A stretch of 64,000 nt of DNA from Tenebrio molitor (GCF_963966145.1 NC_091046.1:5518001-5582000), one strand, 5' to 3'. Positions 12,411 through 25,482 are shown, numbered from the stretch's first letter. Numbers and translations are program-made. Notes: generated by a model not told the origin, from the letters alone.

Positions 12411-15400
12411 ATGTTTAATTAAGCTTGTTTTTTTTTTAAATGTCGTAAGAGACGAAAAAATAGAGCGAGTAGTAAATAAAATACACTTTTAAAATTGAGC
12501 ACGGAGAAGTTTATCGCATTTTATTGTTATGCCATAAACCACAGTTCGGATCATAAATCAAGACATTTAAAAGATTTTATGATTTTGATGAGTAATTTCG
12601 CACGGTTCAGTGCACACACTCTATTTCGATATTTTTATCGCCCTGATAAAAAATTCACAAATCGAAAATAATTATTTAATTAGGCAAAACCTCTAATAAC
12701 ACAAAATTGCGAAATGACTCAACCAAATCCTAATCTGATGACGCACCTTTCCAAAAGTCGTTGCAGTTTCCTGTCGAGTAATTATTATTTTTCGATAATC
12801 TTCAGTTTCATTTCCTGACGACAATCTTCGATAAGCTCGCCGATTTATTGGCGAAAATAGTCGAGTGAACCCCTCCGAAATGTCGTTTTAATCATAACAT
12901 CAATGAACCACTTTATAAACAAACGCAGAACCCGCAACTCAAACTAATAAGTCTCATTGCAAATTAGATTACAGGATCCAGAGCTTTGTGCTTCGCTAAT
13001 ACAGCAGCAGAAAGCTCAGCGGTCCTGACGAACAGCGCTCCTCCCTCCTTTAAAGTATCCACTTTCGACGAACAAGAACCGACTGGTCGGATGGCTCGGT
13101 ACGGCCACTTAACTGCGGCTTTCTCTGTTGCTGTAATTGTTCCGCAAATTATATTTGTGGATAGAACTATAAGCTCTCGCTGAGGTAAATATGGTTATTT
13201 TGATGTATGCAGGCTTTGCTTTTGATGGAAGAGGAACACGTTCGAAATGGACTTAGAGGGCTCTTTGTGGCACCACTCTCCAAATGGAACAAGAGTTTCC
13301 CTTAATATTCAACACACAGAATGCGTAATTATTTTATTTTCGACTTTCCAAGTCTAATTCCGACGCAAATCCCGCCGACGCGATTATCGAGGGGGCAGGC
13401 CGGCCCGCCACGGGGACGGAAAATAACGTTGTAAAACCCAAGCTTATCCGTCAAAATGACGCCGATATCGCACTATTAATCTCGTTTTAAATAGCAATCA
13501 GCTTGTTTCGAGGACCCTTGCTACATATGTCGCAGCTTATCGGGCACAATATGTCGGCGGGGACGATAATCCGACAATAAAACAATCGGAGGGACCAGAT
13601 CATTTTTCAATCGGAGAAAATCGCAAACAAATCGGGAAAGCTCCAGGAATTTTCGAAGCACCAAGTCTGGCAGCTGAGAGGGTCCCCCAGAAGAGAATCA
13701 AGCCACTCTTGAGTGGTGAATGAGACATTAATGCCAAATTATTCAAATAAAACTTAGGTGGAAAAGAATCCAAAGAAAGAAAATATGTAATGACAAGAAA
13801 ATTGCTGAAGCATTTAAAATGTGCCTACATTATGTACAGGAATATAATCGTATGTACTTTAGTTTTTATTGAGGTAATTGCCATTACTTAAAAATGAAAA
13901 ATAGTAATTTATGCAACAAGTGCATAAAGTAGTGTTTTTTGCACGAATGGGAAATGGCGGCTTGTGCGAAAAAAGACCCTTTCTGCACGAGTTATCCAAC
14001 GAGTTATCCAATAATTTCTCGTTGATCTGTAAGCTTGTCGGGCCCTTGTTTAATAAATGTTATTTCATCTTCAGGATTGGAAATAATCTTCCTCTTGTCT
14101 TTTATTTGGAGCGGCTTTGGGCGAACTCTGATTGGGAGCGACTTTCCGCCCTAAAAGCCTCATTGTGTGCAGTTATTCCTCGGCTGGTCCCCACACGCTC
14201 CCCTCGCTGCGGGATGATTGTGCAAATAAAATTAGAATCCTGTAAAAATCCTCGCTAACATATGAAGTCGCATCGTCCTCTAGGGGAGCCGTTTGTGCAG
14301 AGCAATGGGATGTAAGTAATTCAGCCAGCATCTGGCAAGGGCGTGTACACGCACCACTCAGTCGGTGTAATAATGTGCTTAAAGATACCGCACCCCCGCA
14401 GGCAGGGGTTCGCACTTCGACTCTCATTAGTCCTGCTGGTCCTAGATCGCAATCTGCGGAATCTATTTTTCGAGAGTGTCCTCCGGTTCGACTCCAGTCA
14501 TTAGACTTTTATATTCACTTAGGCATATTCGAGGCGGAAGCGGAGCAATATAATCCCGACTCCAATAAAAGCTCTCTCGGTAAGATGGCCGCTCGTAAAG
14601 GAGGTATAAAAGTGCATCAATGTTGGCCGCGGCGCGCCATAGGACAAGGAGCTATAATCTGAAGCTCAATGAACAAGCTTAATGCGCCACTCGCTTTACT
14701 GCGCCGAGCTTTCAACCGGGTTGGGGCTTTTGTGCCGCCGCAACAGCTTTTGTGATAATAACATGGAACTGTTTCTTGGTTGTTTATGTTTTGCCCTTTT
14801 TGTTCAACACTATTTAACTGTTCAGCGCAAATCTTTGTAGATTCAAACGAACGCGGATTCGCAGGTCACGCCTCCCAAGAAAGCTCCCACCACGAAAATA
14901 ACTACATATTATTATTATCACAATTTTTTCCCAGAGCTTTTCGAAGCTTTTTTTTCATTTTCGTTACCCCCTCTCTCTGCTCAACCAGGATTTGACTGTT
15001 GATAAATTAAACAAACAATTAGTGTTAACTTAGCCTCGTCTACCCCTATTCTCCAAGGGCGGCAGATTATTGTCAGCTGAGCGCCTCTTTTCACCGAAGA
15101 GTAACATACGGCGGTCCCACGGAAGCACATACGGTCGCGCTTTGGTGCTAAGTGAGACGTCATCATCTCGTTAAGTGCATTCCCGATTGCATTATTAATT
15201 TATTCTAAAACAACTTACAAAAAAAGTTCGATTGTGTGTTTGTGCTTTGCAGCTCCGGGAGTAGTGTTGTTGGTGGGGCCAAAGCTCAGGAGTGCACCTG
15301 TCCGGCCGTCAAAATTCGAAGAAAGCGGGTAGGTCTTCCTATGTAAATCTGACAGTTGGTCGAACAAGGAGTTCCTCTCCATTTTGCAGCATCGCCGAGC

Positions 15401-16784
15401 GAAGCGGATATCGGTTTGAGCTCGATTTCACGAATCTGAGAGTCAGCCGAGCGTTCCGGAACCGGCTTTCTTCTCTTATTGATTTTCTCCTGCTCATTCT
15501 CAACCCCCTTAGTCCCTTTCCTTGTCAAAATCCCCAGCCGACGTCTTTCTCTACGCTCTACCTTAAGGATCGGTATCAAAGTTAAAATCGCTATCGAATC
15601 GACTGTCATTATAAAAGGAGCAATCGCCGACACACAAATTAAGTTTCGGCGCGTTAAGGGATGGGGTTGAGGCAACACGCGGATGTAAATACAGCGGTTT
15701 GGTTATCATTAGCTCGATAACGGAGGGGTTTTAATTTTTAATTGGGGCTCGCCGAGAGCGATTAGAGGCGCTGCTAAATCTCTTCCTGCAAAGAGGCAAA
15801 GAGTGAACGATTTGCAAAAAATGCGGATATTTGTTGTTGGTACCGAGTGTAAATAAATAGCGGAGAGTATCAATTTTGTCAGTTTTATTTTCGCGGGAAG
15901 GAGATTTTCCGGGTGTTGCGGCAATCTAATTGACCACGTTTCGTAATTCATCAAACCATGTAGTGAAAGATCGATGCTGTCTCAGATACCACAGCACACT
16001 ACTTTTTATTTTACCAGTTTTAATTTAACGTTAGACAACAAAATAATAAAGCGTGTTTTAGTATCTACAAAATTTCTAAATGTAAACTATATTTTATATA
16101 AAAAATTAATTATAAATAAAATATCTTATTATAAATAAATAATCACTGCTACTTGAACAATTGGTTTTCAACAAAATTTACTAAATCAATAAAATCACAT
16201 GTGTCTATAGTTGGCGCAAGCCACTAGTGAAAGGTGATTCCAACTGTCAAAAGGTCTCAGACTCGTTTTGTTCTTAAAATGTGTGTTAAAATTATAAAAA
16301 TATCACGAAAAGACACTAATAAATCTAGCTGTCATGATGCTGAAGTTCGTTAATGGCCTTCAAAGTTTTTCCATTTCGGTTTACTCCTTTCTTTCAGAAA
16401 ATGAGTACCACGAAGGTACTAGGTACTTAAATTTGAGAATGAGAATAAGAAAATTTATTTTAAAATGTTGAAACTACCATAGTGAAAATGCAGTTCTTGT
16501 GATTCAGTGTGTTGTCCTGATGAAGCAGTCCTTGAGGTTATTTCTTTTTTTTTATTTAACGTAATTTTCTTTGGAAATTAATGCGCAAAAAACGTTTTCC
16601 TGTGAATCTTTGTGTCTCTTTAATCTATAGTTGCCCGTTTTGACTTTAGCTCAATATGATAAATAGAATTTTTATTCACTGCAACAAATCTTCCCAAATT
16701 CTTTTCTTAACCCAATTGACAGCCCAAAATTTTGTATAGTTGTTTTTAGAAAAGCCCTAACTGCTTGGTGCATATTTCACTGTC

Positions 16785-17031
16785 TGTAGACGTGTTGGAT
16801 TTTCTCATGGGCTGCGACCTTGGAAATATCTGCGCGAAGGCGGAGCGATAACCAGTAAAAAATCTGCAAACGAAAACTGAAAACGTCGACTACTTTACAT
16901 GCAAATAGACAAGAGAGAGACGACACTAACGTAACGAATGGCGATGTTTTCCGATCGGTTTATAGCGCTTGCGAGACCGATATTTGTCGTTGGCGCAGAT
17001 ATGACTCATAGCCCATAAGAAAATCCAAGAC
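16785..17031 (+). mobile_element. CATGGGCT-type inverted-repeat element, near complete
   Basis: The left end GTTGGATTTTCTCATGGGCT pairs with the right end AGCCCATAAGAAAATCCAA. The inner parts also pair: GCGCGAAGGCGG on the left and a TTGGCGCAGATATGAC segment on the right. It is about 247 bp with no coding capacity. Related copies lie at 12.29, 27.18 and 32.48 kb, so it is a dispersed non-autonomous (MITE-like) family. A target duplication was not clear. Confidence 0.82.
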
Positions 17032-17579
17032 AATATTGTGCACTTGATACGAACGTGCATTTTAACCTAACACTGCCACCATATTTTCTCTTGGACACCA
17101 AAGTACCATGCATTTCTCTTAAATAAGAGAAGATCTGTATAAATAAACAAACACAGTTCAATAATCCAGGAATCCTAATTTCCAATGAAACATTTTTTCG
17201 AATATAGATTCATGATTCACTCAATCCGCCACATCCTCTAAGCGGGGTGGAAATGTCACAAGAAGCGTGTTAATCAGATAACACCTATTGTGTTGGTCTT
17301 ACGTGTAAATCATTCTAACATTTTTTATAGCCCGTTAAATTCTGAATAAATTTGGTAAGGTAAAAAATTTCGGTAGGACTAATACTTTTCACAATAATGC
17401 CGTTAGAAAATGCAACCGCGCGATTAAGCAAGCCAAACGTCGCCGAAGAATTGAAGCTCCCTATTGCTGACCTGATGACTGTAGTTTCAAATTTTGATAC
17501 ACATATTTGTATTAAAAAAAAATGTCTTTATGATGGTGGTAAAAAAATCGAAATTACTCAATGACTGCAAAAGTTATAG

Positions 17580-18579
17580 ACGTTCAAATTTGATTGTTGT
17601 TCGTCTTATCTTTTGGAATATCTATGTTATTGCTAGTTATTATTGATATAATTAATTTATTTTGATTTTTTAATCATCACCATTTTCATTTATACATCAT
17701 ATTATCATATTTTTAGAATGGTTATTCTTGCGTTATCCGGCTCGAAGGACCGAAATGATGAGCGCGATGCGACGAATAGATTGATACCTCACTTAATAAT
17801 ACATATTCGATTATATCTTGTGTGTTACTTGAAAAAAAATTGGTAAGTACGAAAATATTTATTGACAGTCGGTCTTGGATTTCAGATTTAATTTAAATTT
17901 ATTGTGGCTGTTGATATATTTTTTTAAATGTTTACGTAAAATATTGTTGTTTCTTGAAAATTCGAATCAAATCAGTGTCAGAATCGATTCCACTATCAAC
18001 CTGTCATCGACGGTTCAAATTTGATTGTTGTTCCTTTTATCTTTTGGAATATGTATATGTTATTGTTAGGCATTATTGACATAATTAATTTATTTTGATT
18101 TTTTAATCATCATTCTCATTTATACATCATACTATCGAAAAATTATTTTAGGATGGTTATTCTTGCGTTATCCGGCTCGAAGGACCGAAATGAAATGATG
18201 AGCGCAATCCAACGAATAGATTGATATATCACTTAATAATACATATTTTATTATACCGAGCGATCATTTAAAAAATAAATCGAGTTTGCTTTGGAGCCTA
18301 TGCTATAGCATGGGTTGCCATAGGTAACACGCCGACTCGATTTATTTTTTAATTGATCGCACCGTATCTTGTGTGTGTTACTTGAAAAAAAATTGGTGAT
18401 TATGAAAATATTTATTGTACAATCGGTCTTAGATTTCAGATTTAATTTAAATTTATTGTCACTGTTGATACATTTTTTTAAATGTTTCTGAAAACGTTTA
18501 CGTAAAATATTGTTGTTTCTTGAAAATTCCAATCAAATCAGTGTCAGAATCGATTCCACTATCAACCTGTCATCGACGA
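17580..18579 (+). repeat. Direct duplication, two copies of about 430 bp
   Basis: Copy 1 (about 17580-18011) and copy 2 (about 18010-18579) are adjacent and in the same orientation. Both start GTTCAAATTTGATTGTTGTT. They share TTATTCTTGCGTTATCCGGC, a TCGAAGGACCGAAATGA segment and CATTTTTTTAAATGTTT-like sequence, and end ACTATCAACCTGTCATCGAC. Copy 2 is longer because of a 109-bp insertion (18256-18364) plus small indels. Few substitutions separate them, so the duplication is fairly young. No gene is carried. Confidence 0.93.
18256..18364. mobile_element. 109-bp TA-flanked MITE inside duplicated segment
   Basis: The termini CCGAGCGATCATTTAAAAAA and (reverse complement of the right end) CGGTGCGATCAATTAAAAAA form about 30-bp inverted repeats, continuing into ATAAATCGAGT on both sides. 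TA flanks both ends (18254-18255 and 18365-18366). The sister copy of the duplication lacks it and reads ATTATATCTTG at the same place, giving a single TA and proving insertion with TA duplication. It is non-autonomous. Confidence 0.93.
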
Positions 18580-19449
18580 GATTTCTATAGCCACTTAACA
18601 ATAATCGAACCGCAACATCTCCCAGAATGGCACATTTCAACTTTTGCGTGTAACGAAATAGAGTTATCTTACCTAAACCGATATTAATTTAATTGCAATT
18701 CACATCTAATCCATGCTTTAACACTCTCATTTACTTATCAATTTCCCGTCAACCTATCAATCACCTCGACAACAATGCTGATCCGCTCGATCCTCGACTG
18801 GGATTGCCCGCCCAAGACCAGATTTCCTCCATTTCGGCTTATTTACAAAACGCCCGTTGCGCAATTAAAAAGTAATTATTTAGATAACCGTCGGCAATTA
18901 AGGGTTTGTTTTTAATTGCGATATCCGTCTGGCCATTGTTTGTATCCTCGTCGTCGGCGGAAATTTATGATCGTTCCTCGAAAATATCCCTTAATGGATA
19001 ATGTCATCTTGGCCGGACCAATAAAACAAATGATAAATTCGCGACGTGAACCACCATCGCGGGGGTGTGCAGCGGGGCCAGGGCGAAGCCGGAAACGGAC
19101 ATGACGCCATGCTGAGTAGAAACAGCGGAAGACTACTCCAAACAATAGCTCTGCGCTCTGTGTTTTTATGTCATCGCAATTAGAACGGCGGAGATTCAGA
19201 AATACTGTTTTTCCAAGTTCTAACGATCCCCGGCGAGGTTTTTGCGGTTATATCTGCCTCGCAAATGTCATTATCTTGACTTTTTATTGCCTAAAAGGTA
19301 AAACGCTTTCTTCTGTTTCGGCGGGGGTCGCCGCGCTGATTTACGGCCCCTTAAATAATTACACAGCGACTCAAGGAAATATCACAACCGTCATCATTTT
19401 CAATACGCAATTGTCTAATATCAAACTACTCCCAGGAATAGATAATGAT

Positions 19450-19506
19450 AATGCTCTCCGCGAAGTCCTGATTTGAATCCAATCGAGCGTTTATGGGACG
19501 AAGTAT
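19450..19506 (+). pseudogene. Tc1/mariner transposase scrap
   Basis: One plus-strand frame reads SPRSPDLNPIERLWDEV followed by a stop. SPDLNPIE.LW is the signature around the second catalytic Asp of Tc1-family DDE/D transposases. Nothing upstream or downstream restores a longer transposase frame, so this is a small decayed fragment. Confidence 0.75.
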
Positions 19507-20738
19507 AGCTGCTGTTGTTGCACTGTTCAATTTTTAAGTAGTTAAAATACTTGGCGGGTTGGCGCAAGTAAGGGGGCGGTTTGTTAATTCGTCACGGAGG
19601 GCCGGAAAAATTGGAGGCGGCTTAATCTTCGATTACCTCGAGCCGCTTGGCGGATAATCCGACTTTTGAAAACTTTAAATGGGCAGAAAGTTCACCCCTT
19701 GGAGTGTACAAGCGAAAGCAAAGTAGCGGTCTGGCGATTCGCTTGAGTAAGCCGGGGGGAGTGGCGTATGTCCTGGAGGGGCTCTGATCGAGTGGTGATT
19801 TCTGTCGTCGGGGTAAATTATGAGCGTGTGCGGACGAGCCGTGGAAATCGCCGAGCACAACCGCTTATTAAGCCGGATTAGTCGAGGTGTTAAAACAAAT
19901 AAATCAGGGAATTAATTACGACAGCCCGAATGATAAAATAATCGCCGGCTAACGAGAGGTGAGCCACGCCTTGACCCTTTCTTGAACCCTTGATTTTTCC
20001 TCCTGGCGGAATTTACTGTGATCCCCTGGCCTGGTGCATTTATTTAGAAATTGGACGAATCCCGGAGGACGACTCATAAGAACAATCAACCCTATTGGTG
20101 GTCCCCGGGGCACTCTCTCGCCTACCTTTTACAGCCCCAGCGCACCCCTCGCGACAAAACACATACGGACCATACGGACAAGTTTGCACCAGATTTACCA
20201 ATTGTGCAGAGTGGGTGTGCATAATTCCACATTTTGAGAATGTTGGGGGTTAATGAGATTGTTTGGAAATGTAAAAATTCTAAAACGGCTCTATTTGCAA
20301 TTTGATATCAGCAAAGTTAGGGATCAGTGGTACATTTGATACCCTTCACTACAGATGGCCTCCCTTGAAAATGAAATTAAGAAGAGAAATCATCATAACA
20401 ATCCAGAGTCGGAGGGTTCCAGTGAAAAAAGTCAGGAAATTTAATGTAAAAAATTGATCTTCCATTTTGTTACCTCTTGTAAGGTTGCTGAATATTTTTT
20501 GAAAATTCCTGATTTTTTGAAAACTTATTTAAAATGGTAAAATAATGGTGCGTCTCTTAGTCCAACAAAATTTGCGTCTATTTTTTCCAAAATGCGTATA
20601 CGGGGTGATTCTCAAGCCATTTTCGTCTCATCGACGACAAAGAAAAAAAATATGTGTGTTGGTATAGATGCGAAATAGAGATTCTTATTATTCTCATATA
20701 CCGGGTGGAATTTTTATTTCCAAATATGCAAGTATATA

Positions 20739-21112
20739 CAGGGTGTTAGTAAATGGTTGGGAATAAATTTCAGGGTGAATTCCTTATGAAAAATGTGACT
20801 TAAAACTTAAATAAAGATTTTCATTAAAATGAGTAGTTTTCTTAAAAAAAAAATGTATTCTGGCATATCCGTATTTTTCTGAAATACTACAATTTAATAA
20901 TGGTTTAAAGAAAAAATTTAAACGTGGAATGTTGAATTTTTAGTCAGACAAATGAACTAATTAGAGAAATTCTCCAACAGTGGACTACATTTTTTTTTTT
21001 TTTTTTTGAGAAAACTACTCATTTTAACGAAAATCTTTATTTAGGTTTTAAGCCACATTTTTCGTAAGGAATTCACCCTGAAATTTATTCTCAACCATTT
21101 ACTAACACCCTG
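20739..21112. mobile_element. Inverted-repeat element (CAGGGTGTTAGTAAATGGTT), 374 bp
   Basis: Long inverted arms: the left starts CAGGGTGTTAGTAAATGGTT and includes TTTCAGGGTGAATTCCTTA; the right ends AACCATTTACTAACACCCTG and includes TAAGGAATTCACCCTGAAA. TA flanks both sides (20737-20738 and 21113-21114). The arms span about 120 bp each, with poly-A and poly-T tracts inside. It has no coding capacity and is consistent with a Tc1/mariner-mobilised MITE. Confidence 0.9.
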
Positions 21113-21932
21113 TATAATTTGTTATTCATATTAAGTACATTCCAACAATTACTAAGCGTTTTTGACCTCATATGTATTAAGAGTTTTATGCTTATTTTTT
21201 ATCATAGAATCAGCCCTGAAAGTTTGTCGATGTAATTCTGATACACCCTGTATATACGATAAAAGTTAAAATGTCAAAAATTAAATTTCTTCGTGATGAT
21301 TTAAAGAAATCAAGATCTTCTGCATTTTTACTTTGTCTTTCCACAGAAACAAAGCTTCACCGCGTGTCGGTAAGGTGCGAAGCAGAGATTTCCAGTAAGC
21401 CCTGTTCTATTTAGAATACGGTCCAGAGCGCCAAGATTCCCAGTCTTTTTCCCACTTCCCGGCCAACATTTTTTAAGGAAAAACAAAACAATCCCCTCAG
21501 CCGGGGCACGTACATTCGATTTTCCCGGCCCGCCCCCCGCCACCTGTCAACCGCCGGTAGATCTGTTCAATGCGTCGCATTCAATGCACTTTTTCTCTGG
21601 ATTCGTTGGCATTTGCAAATTGGTTAGGTATTGAAACCCAGGTTGAGTGTATAGATCGCTGAGGGTAATTTATTATAATATCAAAGTGAACATAAAGAGC
21701 CACTCAACACCAGCACAATCCATTTGAAACAATCGTGCAATCATAGCCACCCCCCTATTATAACGCGCAGATAACATCGAGTAGGCCGGGCGTGTTGGGG
21801 GCCGATTTGACACATTTAATTTGACCGGGGGTCCCGCGGGATGTGTCCATTACTACATATCAGTACCCCACACTTGTGATTAATAAAATAACAGATGCAA
21901 GAGAGGCACCCCTTACAGCACACTGGACTTAC

Positions 21933-22130
21933 CTATTTATCGATGAAACACTAGGTACATTGTCTTGAGAGCAAATGCCTTCGGCTAAAAGTCTATCACG
22001 GATTTCCCAGGCGAACATCGTCGGGTTTTCCCTTTTGTAGTTGGCTATGGCGTCTACTACCGGGGGTGTCGCTACTTTGGGTTTGGAGCCGCCGATCACA
22101 CCTGCCTTAAAGCTACCCGTTTCGTAATAT
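21933..22130 (-). CDS. sv: shaven (Pax2/5/8) exon: paired domain, C-terminal half
   Basis: This 198-bp exon continues the paired domain through the linker and RED subdomain (about residues 74-140). It opens with (R)[20 protein letters not shown], followed by [40 protein letters not shown] and [20 protein letters not shown] and [10 protein letters not shown] are hallmarks of the second helical half of Pax domains. The acceptor is TTTCAG|ATATTACG and the donor AATAG|GTAAGT (GT at 21932-21931). Split codons match on both sides: AG|A upstream and AG|G downstream, both Arg. No stop or frameshift is present. The flanking introns are about 6.95 kb on the 5' side and 12.1 kb on the 3' side. With the preceding exon it completes the DNA-binding module. 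Confidence 0.97.
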
Positions 22131-22992
22131 CTGAAACACAAACCATTCGCCCTTTTAAATATTAAGAAAACCAACACAAATTTGCAAAGTTCACAAATTC
22201 ACATGTATACTACGAGCGCGCTACACCACAAAATGACTTTTCCTAAAGGAATCCACTACAAGACAACTACTTCTGATACACGTGTCCGCGATTTAATCTC
22301 TTAATGACTTCGGTATCATCACCATTGGATTCTCACGAGCGCGCTTTCAGTCAGTCACAGATTGACGCCTCAAAAAAATCCAATTAGACGATTGAAATAT
22401 TGGTGGTTTTTCGAGATTCAAGCCGATGATAATGCGCGAGATTTCACGCGCCTTGCACACGAGAAAAATCAAAATCGGATACAATAAAGAACGTAACGTG
22501 ACGTAGCGTTCAAGACTAATTAATTAATGAAAATGTGAGTTAAACAAATAGAAAAAAAATCGCCTCTGGATTGTTGTCAAACAGATCGACTCTGACATTT
22601 AGGCTTGTCATTGCACTACGTTAATTACACTCACTTACGAAAGCGGTCGTCAGATATCGATAAATCCCAGTTTGATGAATTTACGTTTATTAATTATTAT
22701 ACGACTCATTAACGTTGCGTTACGTTTTAATGCCCACATATTGTACCTTCACATCTTAAATTATTGGACTGACGTGACAAGTGCAGTTGCGAAAATACTC
22801 GTAAATAGGTACGTACACCTATAATTTAGCCGTAAACGTAGAGATTACTTTTTTCAGGACATAAAACTTAAGCTTAATGCGCCTTAATTTGACAGAAAGT
22901 TGAACACAGATTAATTACTTAACCATAAACCTTGTATTTTTTATTTAACATTATTATTTTTATTATTATTATTACATATTATGATCGGGTGT

Positions 22993-23316
22993 GCGTTCAA
23001 ATGAAATCCTGGGCTGGGAAGGCGTTGGAAACCGTCAATTGTTGTGCTTTTTTAAAGCGTAGATTAATTGGAGCATGTTGACAGCTAACCTAAAATTTAG
23101 AACCAAAAAACTCTTTCTTTTTTTCTTTCTCTGCAATGTTTTACATTAAAAATAGGATAACTTAACGATTCCTATTCTCGAAGCAAATATCTAAGAGCAC
23201 ACTGTGCTGCAAACAATCATGTTCATTTGTGTCCCGATTAAACATAAACGGCGGGAAATTCAAACTTTACACTGTTCTAAACGGTTTAATTTTTCCAGCC
23301 CAGGATTTATTCAAAA
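22993..23316 (-). mobile_element. GCGTTCAAATGAAA inverted-repeat element, copy 1
   Basis: The left end GCGTTCAAATGAAATCCTGG and right end CCAGCCCAGGATTTATTCAA are inverted repeats. The interior matches the element at 34411-34776 in reverse orientation, including GCATGTTGACAGCTAACCTA and a TTTTACATTAAAAATAGGAT segment. The right end is slightly eroded. It is non-coding. Confidence 0.88.
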
Positions 23317-24339
23317 CTAGAAACTGTGAAAAAAAGAAGAGAAAACAACTGTTTCAAGCTCCAATTAAGACATTTTTGGGGGCACTCGTGCAGCTGTCAA
23401 AAAATGTCACGTGCTCGTGATGTGTTGGAGATGGCCCAAGTAGTTTGTCGTCGTGAGGAGAGCGTGAAGGCGTTAGAAAAGTGCAAAGTCGGCAATCAAT
23501 AAGAGAAGGACGGCAACAAATCTGCTTTATGTCAATGTAATATAATCCTGCTAATGCAACGCTGCAAAATATTATGATCCCAGGAGTATATCCAAACCCC
23601 TTTATGACAGGATCGGTCCTGCTAATATAGTGTAACTGAATTACAGCAGTAATGTGATTCAGTTATATATGTGGGTTCACCGTGACGAATTTATATTTTG
23701 CATCGTTCGACCAGGGCTTCCTAATGCGACCAGTAATGGAATTACATTTATTAATAATGGGGGATGATGCGGTTTTTAATTAAATTCCGAATAATTCGGG
23801 GCGTTCGGATTTCGGTCGGCGTTTTAATTGTCATCGTTAATATTGTTATTGAGCAACGGAATATGTCTGTATTGCATTAAAACGGGCAAGAAAGATGGCC
23901 GGCCGTAAACGCACTGGTCAATGGGATCTATCCATGCATAACTAAGTGGTAATTAGACGAATTTACCGCTGAATGACTTTGGAAATAAACCTAAATGGCC
24001 GTACATAAATCCGTAGTGGTGGCATAACGAGTGTCGGGAGCAAATTTCGCGAATGTTGAAATAATATGGAGTCTTGACAAATGCATCCACTCCTCAAAGT
24101 AATGCCCTACACATGTAACACACATCAAGGCGGCGTTGTAAATTCTTCACACCAACACATGCGAACAGTTAACATATGGATAGTATAATAGGAGCATTGA
24201 GGTGTATTTCTGGTGGAGACGAACATAACGAAGCTTCTGCATTTTTTCAGGGTCGCGGCACACACCAATTTTCAGGGCGAGAGATGTGCAAGATGTGGCA
24301 AAGTCTCACACGGCAACAAGAAATCCAGATTGAAAAAAA

Positions 24340-24390
24340 TGTGATGCCAACAAGCGAAACAGATCTCAACCCTATCAAGTATCAAGTAAG
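24340..24390 (+). pseudogene. Possible Tc1-like transposase scrap
   Basis: A plus-strand frame includes ENVMPTSETDLNPIKYQ, reminiscent of the SPDLNPIEY signature of Tc1/mariner transposases with the expected VMPxxxxSDLNP spacing partly kept. The fragment is short and diverged, and the surrounding open frame (24176-24511) shows no other transposase motif, so this is tentative. Confidence 0.35.
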
Positions 24391-25328
24391 TTTTCAAAGA
24401 CTGCTAAATTTATGGAATGTGGAAGATTATTTTATTATCTACTGTGTATTTAAAGAAAATTTAATTTTAATCGTTATTGCAATAAAATTTTGCAAGAATT
24501 TATTTGATTAATTGAATTTTTACAGAATCCAAATATATCTATAGTCGAGGCCAACAAACAGTGAAAGGTGACCCGAAGAGTCAAGTTCTGCGACGACCAG
24601 TGCATTGCATTAACCTATGTCACTTTCGAGAGGATTGTGACATTAATAACATTTGTTTTGTTGATGCAAGATGTAGCAGAAGCTCACAGTGCGTTCGTGA
24701 AAAAATTAATGAGCAAGAACTCTACGAATCGTTGGTTTGTTTAGAGATTCTGATGTTTTTAAGCGATGCCGAGAAATCTAGAAATGGATTTAAAAATTAA
24801 TAAATAAACGTTTTGCAATATTTCCGTCGCAAAAAAGAATCTTTGGGTTTATTGGAAAGATAGAAAAGGATGTTTTTAAAAAGAAGACAAATATTTAGAG
24901 CAACAAATTGTGAAAGGTGATAAAAAGGTAAGTGAGATAAAAATGTAAATATGGCAAAATGTATGGATCTAATTTACTGTATGATTTTTTGTTTTTGTTT
25001 CTTTTTGGTAAATTTTTTATGGACATTTTTATTTACTGTTATGAATCAAAATGACTAAACAAACATTCTAATATAACATTTTAGCGACAACATGAAAAAC
25101 AGAGAAAGGGAATTAAAGATAAGAGAAAAAAGAAAATTACGTTCTGATTTTTATAAAATAGTGCCTATATATTTTTTTATCATAAAATAGAATAAATTTA
25201 TAATCGAAGCCAACAAACAGTGATAAGTAAATTCCAGAGAAATTTGATAAAAACCTACATTTTAATAATTTCACCTTTAAAAGAGAAAATCAAAAAAGAC
25301 TGGCTTCAAAATATTTAGACATTTTCTG

Positions 25329-25333
25329 TCTAA

Positions 25334-25364
<31 letters not shown>
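25329..25364 (+). repeat. (AAAT)n microsatellite
   Basis: About nine tandem AAAT units, largely perfect. Confidence 0.95.
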
Positions 25365-25365
<1 letters not shown>

Positions 25366-25422
25366 ATGCATAATTGTATTTTGATATCTTATCCTGTTTT
25401 AGCCGAGAGACGTGAATGGTAT

Positions 25423-25482
25423 ATGATGAACTGGCCATTAAGTGGACCGGATCTGAATCTCATTAAACCTTCATTTTCAAAA
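25423..25482 (+). pseudogene. Decayed Tc1-like transposase scrap
   Basis: A plus-strand frame reads MNWPLSGPDLNLIKP, close to the WPxxSPDLNPIE signature around the second catalytic Asp of Tc1/mariner transposases. Stops and frameshifts flank it. It may belong to the same dead copy as the similar motif at about 24.35 kb, though this is not shown. Confidence 0.55.

Larger units (their letters stand above)
9807..21932 (-). other. sv: Intron 3 of shaven
   Basis: A 12,126-bp intron bounded by GTAAGT (21932-21927) and TTTGCAG (9813-9807). The AT-rich background is broken by moderately GC-rich unique stretches around 11.3-11.8, 14.2-14.7, 15.3-15.7, 18.9-19.3 and 19.6-20.2 kb. These could be cis-regulatory blocks, but only alignment to related species would show it. 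It also contains two copies of a short inverted-repeat element (12.29 and 16.79 kb), a tandem duplication at 17.58-18.58 kb, a Tc1-like transposase scrap at 19.45 kb and a TA-flanked inverted-repeat element at 20739-21112. The many short open frames across it lack motifs and consistent codon bias and are not called. Confidence 0.85.

Noticed and set aside
14440..14520. tRNA-like T-loop words (CCGGTTCGACTCC)
   Set aside because: The flanking bases do not form a T-stem, and no acceptor stem or anticodon arm could be folded around it.
17400..17470. GC-rich words after GCAACCGCGCGATTAAGCAA considered as a transposase remnant
   Set aside because: Too short and no frame with recognisable residues.
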